Of a stretch of 6,311 nt of DNA, positions 1-6,100 are shown piece by piece (positions within the stretch are counted from its first letter, which is position 1; every line of letters begins with the position of its first letter). The translations under genes were made by a program, and so were the position numbers. The notes beneath the pieces were generated by a model. The model searched no databases. It saw nothing but the letters and a program-made list of their open reading frames with translations, and was not told where the DNA came from. Source of the stretch: an uncultured Pseudorhodoferax sp. (GTDB lineage Bacteria; Pseudomonadota; Gammaproteobacteria; Burkholderiales; Burkholderiaceae); the NCBI GenBank assembly GCA_913776795.1, contig CAJYRH010000014.1, forward strand, positions 1-6,311, written 5' to 3'.

Positions 1-735
1 CCGGCCTACACCGCCAGCCTGATCGCCGACAAGACCTGCGGCCTGGTGGTGGCCAACGCCGTGATGGCGGCGCTGCTGCACAGAAGCCGCGGCGGCGCCG
101 GCCAGTACGTGGAGGTGCCGATGCTGGAGACCATGGCCGCCTTCGTGCTGGCCGAGCACATGGGCGGGCTGACCTTCCGCGGCTCGGCCGTGCCGGCCGG
201 CTACCCGCGGCTGCTGCAAGGCGGGCGCCAGCCCTCGCGCACGCGCGATGGCTGGATCAGCATGCTGCCCTACACCGAGCGCCACTGGGTGGCGTTCTTC
301 AACGACGTGGACCGGCCCGACCTGGCCGAGAAGTTCAGCATCCGCGACCGGCATGCGCGCAACGCCCAGGTGCGCGCGCTGTACGGCCACCTGCGCAAAC
401 TCACGCCGCTGCGCAGCACCGCCGAGTGGATGGCGCTGTGCGAGCGGCTGGACATCCCCGCCACGCCGATCTACACGCTGGACGAACTGCCCAACCATCC
501 GCAGTTGCAGGCCGTCGGCCTGTTCGAGGACGCCGAGCACCCCACCGAAGGCCCGGTCCGCCAGCTGCGGCCCACCACGCGTTTCGCCGCCACGCCGACG
601 CGCGTGTACAGGCAGGCGCCCACCATCGGCCAGCACACGCGCGAGGTGCTGCAGGAGGCAGGCCTCGGGGCAGACGCCATCGATGCGCTGGTCCCGCGCC
701 CTGCCCCCGAGGCGGCGAACGTGGAGAACGCTTGA
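1..735 (+). CDS. CaiB/BaiF family (class III) CoA-transferase, C-terminal part; 5' end outside window
   Basis: The reading frame is open from the first base and ends at TGA 733-735, giving 244 residues. Full family members run to about 390-430, so roughly the last 60% is present. Enzymes of this family move CoA from a donor thioester to a carboxylic acid in the cytoplasm through an aspartyl-CoA intermediate. The start of the fragment (IADKTCG, visible residues 8-14) aligns by eye with the stretch holding the catalytic Asp of formyl-CoA transferase and methylacyl-CoA racemase, so D10 (bases 28-30) is the likely catalytic residue. Family-typical pieces follow: AALLHRSRGGAGQYVEVPMLET, split here as AALLHRSRGGAGQ then YVEVPMLET, next DGWISMLPYTERHW, the TAEWM...DIPATP block, and a closing APTIGQHTREVLQEAG. 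The substrate cannot be assigned; a racemase of the same fold is less likely but possible. An apparent GTG at 46 is internal and is not the start. Confidence 0.9.
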   Translation, partial: PAYTASLIADKTCGLVVANAVMAALLHRSRGGAGQYVEVPMLETMAAFVLAEHMGGLTFRGSAVPAGYPRLLQGGRQPSRTRDGWISMLPYTERHWVAFFNDVDRPDLAEKFSIRDRHARNAQVRALYGHLRKLTPLRSTAEWMALCERLDIPATPIYTLDELPNHPQLQAVGLFEDAEHPTEGPVRQLRPTTRFAATPTRVYRQAPTIGQHTREVLQEAGLGADAIDALVPRPAPEAANVENA

Positions 736-919
736 GTTTCGGCCCGCCGGCGGACCGCCGCGTCCTCACCGCATGTCCTGGGCCGCTTCGTGCAGGCGTC
801 GCAGCTGCCGCGCAAGACGATCCGGGCTGCGCCCTTGCCGGAACCGGTGCCAGCGCCGGCCCGCCCGCCGCATGCACGCATGCCGTGCCCGGAACGCAAC
901 CGCCGGGTGTGCGCCGGTC

Positions 920-940
920 GCACGGCCGGCTCGGCCGTGC
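920..940. repeat. Perfect 9-bp inverted repeat with 3-nt loop (strong GC hairpin)
   Basis: GCACGGCCG (920-928), loop GCT (929-931) and CGGCCGTGC (932-940) form a perfect stem. Eight of the nine pairs are G-C, so a transcript would fold tightly. There is no run of T after either arm, so it is not a standard intrinsic terminator. It lies 184 bp past the CoA-transferase stop and 229 bp before the IclR start. It could act as a 3' stabilising hairpin, a weak terminator or a protein-binding dyad, or have no role. The structure is certain; the function is not. Confidence 0.6.
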
Positions 941-1079
941 CGTGCGCGCCACCTGGACCTTCGGCATGGCCGACGCCGACGCGGGGCTGTGTGCGCGCAG
1001 CAGCAGGTGGCCAGCGGGACGCGGATCAGGCCCGCGAACCAGGGTCCGGGCGGGGCGCTCCTGCGGGACGTCGCTGCGG

Positions 1080-1108
1080 TGCTGCCCGGTGGCCGGCTGC
1101 GCTAGCAT
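1080..1108 (+). promoter_or_regulatory. Weak promoter-like sequence ahead of the IclR gene
   Basis: TAGCAT at 1103-1108 resembles a sigma-70 -10 box (four of six matches to TATAAT). The hexamer 17 bp upstream, TGCTGC at 1080-1085, is a poor -35 match. It lies about 60 bp before the chosen IclR start, a sensible distance, and is one of few AT-containing hexamers in this very GC-rich gap. This is a weak call based on position and the -10 box alone. Confidence 0.2.
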
Positions 1109-1154
1109 CGCCGCCGTTGGGCTGGACGACCGGGTCGAGATGCCGACAGCGGAC

Positions 1155-1159
1155 AAGGA
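1155..1159 (+). promoter_or_regulatory. Shine-Dalgarno sequence that decides the IclR start
   Basis: AAGGA lies 10 nt before the ATG at 1170. An in-frame ATG at 1140 would add ten residues (MPTADKDGAG) but has only a poor purine stretch (GGTCGAG) before it. The 1170 start is therefore preferred, and it places the helix-turn-helix domain near the N terminus, as is usual in this family. Confidence 0.55.
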
Positions 1160-1169
1160 CGGGGCAGGC

Positions 1170-1916
1170 ATGGAGCAATCGGTCATCAAGACGGCGGGAC
1201 GTGTGTTCGAGGTGCTGGAGTACCTGCGCGAGGTGCGCCGGCCGGTGACGGTGCGCGAGATCTCCGAGAAGCTGGCCTACCCGCTCTCCAGCGCGCAGGT
1301 GCTGCTCAAGAGCATCGCCACGCTGGGCTACCTGCGCTATGACTCCTCGCTGCGCGCCTACATCGCCTCGCCACGCCTCGCGTCCATCGGCGACTGGGTC
1401 ATGGACAGCATGTTCCAGGGTGGCAGGGTGCTCAAGGCCCTGTCCGAGATCGCGCAGCACAGCGGCTTCACGGCCATCCTGGGCGTGGAGAACGACATCT
1501 ACGCACAGTACGTGCACGTCTTCCTGGGTACGCGCGCGGTCCAGTTCAACGTGCAGCCCGGCACGCGCCGGCTGCTGTGCATGTCCGGCATGGGCTGGGC
1601 CCTGCTCGCCGCCGGCAGCGACGAGCACATGGCCCGCGCGGTGCACCGCAGCAACCAGCGGCTGCAGGCCGGCGGGCAGGCCGTGGACGGCGACTACGTG
1701 AAGGCCCGCGTGGAGGACGTGCGCCGCCAGGGCTACTCGTTCTCCAAGGGCGTGGTGACCGAGGGCATCGGCATCGTCGCAGTGGCCGCCCCGTCCGGCG
1801 CCGCGGGCACCAGTTTCGCGGTCGGCGTGGGCGGGCTCATCACCCAGCTCGAACGGGCTGTCGACGAGGTCGTGCCGCAGCTGCGCGCGCTGCTGCAGGG
1901 GGCACAACAGGCGTGA
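1170..1916 (+). CDS. IclR-family transcriptional regulator
   Basis: The 248-residue product has the size and two-domain plan of IclR regulators: dimeric or tetrameric DNA-binding proteins that respond to a small acid or CoA-pathway metabolite. Residues about 4-67 form the winged helix-turn-helix (VIKTAGRVFEVLEYL, then TVREISEKLAYPLSSAQVLL with the recognition helix near 40-50, then the wing LGYLRYDSSLRAYIAS). Residues about 83-245 form the effector-binding domain, including TRRLLCMSGMGWALLAAGSD and the closing RQGYSFSKGVVTEGIGIVAV segment. In the common family pattern 'GKALLA' the Lys is replaced by Trp here (GWALLA, 142-147), so the effector pocket may differ from well-known members. The gene lies between a CoA-transferase and a crotonase on the same strand, and IclR proteins often control adjacent catabolic genes, so those neighbours are candidate targets. 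The ligand and the sign of regulation are unknown. The open frame continues far upstream, but only as a shadow of the CoA-transferase gene. Confidence 0.93.
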   Translation: MEQSVIKTAGRVFEVLEYLREVRRPVTVREISEKLAYPLSSAQVLLKSIATLGYLRYDSSLRAYIASPRLASIGDWVMDSMFQGGRVLKALSEIAQHSGFTAILGVENDIYAQYVHVFLGTRAVQFNVQPGTRRLLCMSGMGWALLAAGSDEHMARAVHRSNQRLQAGGQAVDGDYVKARVEDVRRQGYSFSKGVVTEGIGIVAVAAPSGAAGTSFAVGVGGLITQLERAVDEVVPQLRALLQGAQQA

Positions 1917-2185
1917 GCGGGACCACGTCATGGCTCCCATTTCCTGCCTGCCTGCGCGGGGCCTTCTGCATGCCAGGCGCGTGCCGGTTGCTGGCGGCGG
2001 CGCCGGCCCGGGCCCGGCCCTGACCCCATCCATGGCAAGACCACCACCTTCGCCATCGCCATCGCCCTTGGCACCTGCGCACCTGCGCACCCAGGGCACC
2101 CGAGACCTGCCCGAGCGGCACGACGGGCGACCGCAAGCCCACGGCAGCCAGCGCAATTGAACAACCGACCCTGGAGACATCGCCC
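1917..2185. other. Intergenic spacer with short direct repeats
   Basis: No convincing gene is present. A 76-codon frame (1930-2160) gives a Pro/Ala/Arg-rich translation without motifs. Short tandem repeats are visible: CCTG three times at 1943-1954, CGCCAT twice at 2051-2062, and ACCTGCGC twice at 2073-2088. The GC-only block at 2001-2020 can fold (GCCGG 2002-2006 with CCGGC 2014-2018) but has no T tract, so it is at best a weak stop signal for the IclR transcript. No good promoter for the crotonase gene was recognised, so co-transcription with the IclR gene remains possible. Confidence 0.5.
2173..2177 (+). promoter_or_regulatory. Shine-Dalgarno sequence of the crotonase gene
   Basis: GGAGA lies 8 nt before the ATG at 2186, a good match and spacing. 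It supports this start over any internal Met; the N-terminal strand of the crotonase fold begins within about ten residues. Confidence 0.6.
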
Positions 2186-2974
2186 ATGACCACCCTGCCC
2201 CAGTTCGCCGACATCGCCGTGCACTCCGAAGGCCACGTGGCCACGGTGGAGATGCGCCGCCCGCCGCACAACTTCTTCGACACGGCGCTCATCAGTGGCC
2301 TGGCCGACACCTTCGAGGCGCTGGACGCGGACCCTGCCTGCCGCGCCATCGTGCTGTGCGCCGAGGGCAGCGCGTTCTGCGCCGGTGCCAACTTCGGCCG
2401 CAACGACGACGCCGCCGTGCACCGCAGCCCCCGCGCCGTGAACCCGCTCTACCACGAGGCGCTGCGCCTGTTCGCCTGCAGCAAGCCGGTCGTGGCGGCC
2501 GTGCACGGCCCGGCCATCGGCGGCGGCCTGGGCCTGGCGCTGGTGGCCGATTTCCGCGTCGCCTGTGCCGAGGCGCGCTTCTCGGCCAACTTCAACCGGC
2601 TGGGCTTCCACCCGGGCTTCGGCCTGTCGGTCACGCTGCCGCGGCTGGTGGGGCCGCAGCAGGCCGCACTGCTGTTCTACACGGGCCGGCGCATCGGCGG
2701 CGCGGACGCGCAGGCCATCGGCCTGGTCGACGTGCTGGTGGCGCAGGACCGGGTTCGGGCCGAGGCCGTCCAGCTGGCGCAGGAGATCGCCACCTCCGCT
2801 CCGCTGGCCGTGGTCTCCACGCGCAAGACCTTGCGCGCCGGCCTGGTCGAGGCGATCCGCCAGGCCGTGGCGACCGAAAGCGCCGAGCAGAACCGCCAGT
2901 TCGCCAGCGAGGACTTCAAGGAAGGCGTGGCGGCCATGGCGGCGCGACGCGCCCCCGCGTTCACGGGCCGCTGA
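2186..2974 (+). CDS. Enoyl-CoA hydratase/isomerase (crotonase) family protein with atypical active site
   Basis: The 262-residue product matches the usual 255-290 residue length of crotonase-fold enzymes, which act on acyl-CoA thioesters and hold the thioester carbonyl in an oxyanion hole. The two oxyanion segments are clear: SAFCAGAN (62-69) and AVHGPAIGGGLGLALVADF (105-123). The family block RFSANFNRLGFHPGFGLS (131-148) and RLVGPQQAALLFYTGRRI (153-170) follow, then a helical C-terminal part (about 190-255). Aligned by eye with classical enoyl-CoA hydratase, Glu144 (after GGGC) corresponds to G116 and Glu164 to F136, so both hydratase glutamates are absent. The position of the catalytic Asp of dienoyl-CoA isomerase also appears to be Gly (G144), next to H142. 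Hydratase activity should therefore not be assumed; an isomerase, hydrolase, lyase or other acyl-CoA reaction is possible. The gene follows the IclR gene by 269 bp on the same strand and converges on dnaE2. Confidence 0.92.
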   Translation: MTTLPQFADIAVHSEGHVATVEMRRPPHNFFDTALISGLADTFEALDADPACRAIVLCAEGSAFCAGANFGRNDDAAVHRSPRAVNPLYHEALRLFACSKPVVAAVHGPAIGGGLGLALVADFRVACAEARFSANFNRLGFHPGFGLSVTLPRLVGPQQAALLFYTGRRIGGADAQAIGLVDVLVAQDRVRAEAVQLAQEIATSAPLAVVSTRKTLRAGLVEAIRQAVATESAEQNRQFASEDFKEGVAAMAARRAPAFTGR

Positions 2975-3007
2975 AAGCCGCAGGGCGCGCCGCGGCAGCG
3001 GCGGCTT
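2975..3007 (+). terminator. Possible weak stem-loop directly after the crotonase stop
   Basis: AAGCCGC (2975-2981) and GCGGCTT (3001-3007) form a perfect 7-bp inverted repeat starting right after the stop codon. The 19-nt loop contains the palindrome GGCGCGCC (2984-2991). The second arm ends in only two T's and continues GCC, so it lacks the T tract of a standard intrinsic terminator. It may still help end or stabilise the transcript. Confidence 0.3.
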
Positions 3008-3100
3008 GCCGTCGCGCGCGGTGCAACAGAACGCGGGTTGACGCGATGCGCGCCATGGCAAGGCGCCGGTGCAGCGCCGCCGCACGATGCCGTGGCTTGC

Positions 3101-3170
3101 TTGCCTTGCATTGCCTTGCATTGCCTTGCATTGCCTTGCATCGCCTTTCAATGCCTGGCCTTGCATTGCA
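3101..3170. repeat. Tandem repeat: four perfect copies of a 10-bp unit plus degenerate pentamers
   Basis: The unit TTGCCTTGCA occurs four times without change at 3101-3140. It is itself two related pentamers, TTGCC and TTGCA. The pentamer rhythm continues in decayed form to 3170 (TCGCC, TTTCA, ATGCC, TGGCC, TTGCA, TTGCA), making about 14 pentamers, and a TTGC at 3097-3100 precedes it. The tract is clearly less GC-rich than its surroundings. It lies between two convergent genes, with its right end 19 bp from the dnaE2 stop. A small hairpin is possible at its right end (CAATGC 3149-3154 with GCATTG 3163-3168). Reading frames cross it on both strands, but a 10-bp period shifts frame each unit, so coding is unlikely. 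Confidence 0.9.
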
Positions 3171-3189
3171 TTGGGGCCTGCGGATGCCC

Positions 3190-6100
3190 TCAGTGGAAAT
3201 CACGGCTGCCGTTGCGCAGCTTGCCCAGGCGGCCGAGCAAGGGCGTGAGGTCGCGCAGCCGCTCGGCCACGAGGTGGCGCACCTGACCGCCGCTGTCCAC
3301 GTCGCGCTGCCACAGGCCTTCGACGGCCAGCAGGCGCGCCTTGAGCAGCGGCTCGCGCTGCTGTTCGCGCACGCGCTTCCAGACGATCACGTTGACGGAG
3401 CCGGTCTCGTCCTCCAGCGTCACGAAGATGGTCTCCTTGGCCGTGCCGGGCTGCTGGCGCATCGTGACCAGGCCGCAGGCGCGCACGCGCCGGCCGTTGG
3501 GCAAGGCATCGAGCTGGTCGGCGTTGAGGATGCGCCAGTGCGCAAGCCGCTCGCGCAGCAGCGCCAGCGGGTGGCGGCGCAGCGTGAGGCCGGTGGCGTC
3601 GTAGTCGAACAGGATCTCTTCGCCTTCGCGCGAGGGCAGCAGCTCCAGTTGCTCCTCGTGCACCGGCGCGCCGCGCAGCAGGGCCGGCGCGCGGTGGCGC
3701 GCCGCGGCTTCCCAGACCTGCTGGCGGCGATGGCCGGCCAGGGACTTCAGGGCGTCGGCTGCGGCCAGCGTGTCGAGCTCGCGCCGGTCCAGCGAGGCGC
3801 GCAGCGACAGGTCCTCCACACTGGCGAAGGGGCCGGCGGCCCGGGCCTGGACGATGCGTTCGGCGGCTCTTTCGTTGAATCCCTTGACCAGCCGAAGGCC
3901 CAGGCGCACGGCGGGCTGGCCGGCTTCGGCCGGCCGAGCGCGCACGCCGGTCGCGTCTTCGAGCGCTGCGTCCCAGTCGCTGAAGGACACGTCGGCCGCG
4001 CGCACGTCGATGCCATGGCGCAGGGCGTCCTGCACGAGCTGCGAGGGCGCGTAAAAGCCCATGGGCTGGGAGTTCAGCAGCGCGGCCAGGAAGGCAGCCG
4101 GCTCGTGGCACTTGAGCCAGCTGCTGGCGTAGGCCAGCAGGGCGAAGCTATAGGCGTGGCTTTCGGGAAAGCCGTATTCGCCGAAGCCGCAGACCTGCTT
4201 GTAGATGCGTTCGGCGAACTCCAGGGTGTAGCCATTGCCCAGCATGCCCTGGACGAGTTCGTCGTGCCAGGGCGTGATGTCGCCTTCCTTCTTCCACGCG
4301 GCCATCGAGCGGCGCAACTGGTCGGCCTTGCCAGGCGTGAAACCGGCCGCATCGACGGCCAGCTGCATCACCTGTTCCTGGAAGATGGGCACGCCGAGTG
4401 TGCGTTGGAGCGCGTTCATCAGTTCGGGCTTCTCGTACTGGACGGGCAGGCCCTGTTCGCGCCGCGCACGGGCCTTGAGATAGGGATGCACCATGCCGCC
4501 TTCGATCGGCCCGGGCCGCACGATGGCCACCTCCACCACCAGGTCGTAGAACTCACGGGGCTTGAGCCGCGGCAGCATGGACATCTGCGCACGGCTCTCG
4601 ATCTGGAACACGCCCACGGTGTCGGCACGGCAGATCATGGAGAAGGTTTCCTCGTCCTGGATCGGAATGCCCGACAAATCCCATTGCCGGCCGCGCAGGT
4701 GGTTCACGAAGTCCAGGCAGCGGCGCAGCGCGGTCAGCATGCCCAGCGCCAGCACATCGACCTTCATGAGGCCCATGCGCTCCAGGTCGTCCTTGTCCCA
4801 CTGGATCACGGAGCGCTCCTTCATGGAGGCCTTCTCGATCGGCACGAGGCTGGTCAGCCGGCCCTGGGTCAGCACGAAGCCGCCGACGTGCTGACTCAGG
4901 TGGCGCGGAAAGCCGCGCAGCTGCTCTGCCAGCAGCACCCACTGCAGCACGCGGCGCGGGTCGACCGTGATGCCGAGCTCCTGCAGCAGGGCCGGCAGGC
5001 GCTCGCCGACCAGGCCCGGGTCGAACCAGTGGTGCTCCTTGGCGAACGCGTCGACGAGGGCGGGCGCAATGCCCAGCGCCGCGCCCACGTCGCGTATCGC
5101 GCTGCGGCGCCGGTAGCTGATGACCACGGCGGCAATGGCCGCGCGGTCGGCGCCGTACTTGCGGTAGATGTACTGGATGACCTCTTCGCGGCGATCGTGT
5201 TCGAAATCGACATCGATGTCGGGTGGATCCTTGCGGCGTTCCCTGCTGATGAAGCGTTCCATCAACGGGTGCGACAGCTGCGGGTCGGCAGCCGTGATGC
5301 CCAGGCAGTAGCAGACCACCGAATTGGCAGCCGAGCCGCGTCCCTGGCACAGGATCTTGCGGTCGCGTGCAAAGCGCACGATGTCGTGCACGGTCAGGAA
5401 GAACATCTCGTACCCGCATTCGGCGATGAGCTGCAGTTCCTTTTCGACCAGGGCACGGATGCCCGGGGGCATGCCCTGCGGATAGCGCAGCCGCGCGGCC
5501 TCGGCGTAGGTCAGCTCGCGCAGGGCCTGGGTCGGGGTGCGGTTCGGCGGCAATGTCTCCTGGGGATAGTGGTAGGCGATCTCCTCCAGATCGAACCGGC
5601 AGCGTTCGCGCACGGTCTGGGTGGCGGCCAGCAGATCCTGCGGATAGACCTGCCGCAGCGTCACGCGCGAGCGCAGCCGCCGTTCGGCATTGGGCTCGAG
5701 CGCAAAGCCGCAATCGGCCACGGTCCTGCCCAGACGCACGGCCGTGAGCACGTCGAGCAGGGGCTTGCGCGCACGCGCATGCATGCGCACGCCGCCGGCC
5801 GCGACCAGGGACACGCCTGTCAGTGCGGACAGCTGGCGCAGCTGGCGCAGCCACAGCGCATCGTCGGCCGCGCCGACGAGTTCGACCGCCAGCCACAAGC
5901 GCTGGCCGAACAGCGCATGCAGGCGGCGCAAGGTGGCGCGCAGCCGCAGTGCATCGGGCGCGGGGTGCCGTTCGGGCACGCAGAGGATTTCGCAGTCGCG
6001 CAGAGAAGCCCAGTCGTCGTCCCAGCCGATGCGGTAGTCGCCCTTGGCGACATCCTGGTGCCGACGCGCGTGCGAGATCAGCTCGCACAGCTGCCCCCAG

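Larger units (their letters stand above)
736..1169. other. 434-bp gap without a convincing gene
   Basis: This stretch lies between the CoA-transferase stop and the IclR start. Several long frames are open on both strands, but their translations are Arg/Ala/Pro-rich with no recognisable motif, as expected for shadow frames in very GC-rich DNA. What can be seen is a perfect 9-bp hairpin at 920-940, a doubled GCATGC (870-875 and 878-883, two bases apart), a weak -10-like TAGCAT at 1103-1108, and the Shine-Dalgarno sequence of the next gene. The gap is long enough to separate the CoA-transferase and the IclR gene into different transcription units, and it is the natural place for the regulator's own promoter and operators. 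No operator could be identified. Confidence 0.6.

Noticed and set aside
426..1169. Long plus-strand open frame continuous with the IclR gene, suggesting a large N-terminal extension
   Set aside because: It overlaps the CoA-transferase gene in another frame, is Arg/Ala/Pro-rich without motifs, and the IclR domain starts normally at 1170 with its own Shine-Dalgarno sequence.
401..1189. Minus-strand open frame of 262 codons across the gap
   Set aside because: It is low in complexity, has no recognisable motif, and overlaps the CoA-transferase gene antisense; typical of GC-rich shadow frames.
1930..2160. Possible 76-residue small protein upstream of the crotonase gene
   Set aside because: The translation is Pro/Ala/Arg-rich, has no clear ribosome binding site, and reflects short DNA repeats rather than a protein pattern.
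3062..3078. Stem GGCGC/GCGCC as a terminator between the convergent genes
   Set aside because: Only five base pairs, no T tract on either strand, and expected by chance in this composition.
3101..3140. CRISPR array
   Set aside because: The 10-bp units are directly abutting with no spacers, so this is a simple tandem repeat.
3038..3286. Cys/Leu/Ala-rich repeat peptide encoded across the tandem repeat
   Set aside because: A 10-bp period rotates the frame with each unit, so apparent peptide repeats arise in several frames on both strands; the frame also runs antisense into dnaE2.
5775..5788. Perfect 14-bp palindrome GCGCATGCATGCGC
   Set aside because: It lies within dnaE2 codons (Arg-Met-His-Ala region) in CG-alternating DNA where chance palindromes are common; no regulatory context was seen.
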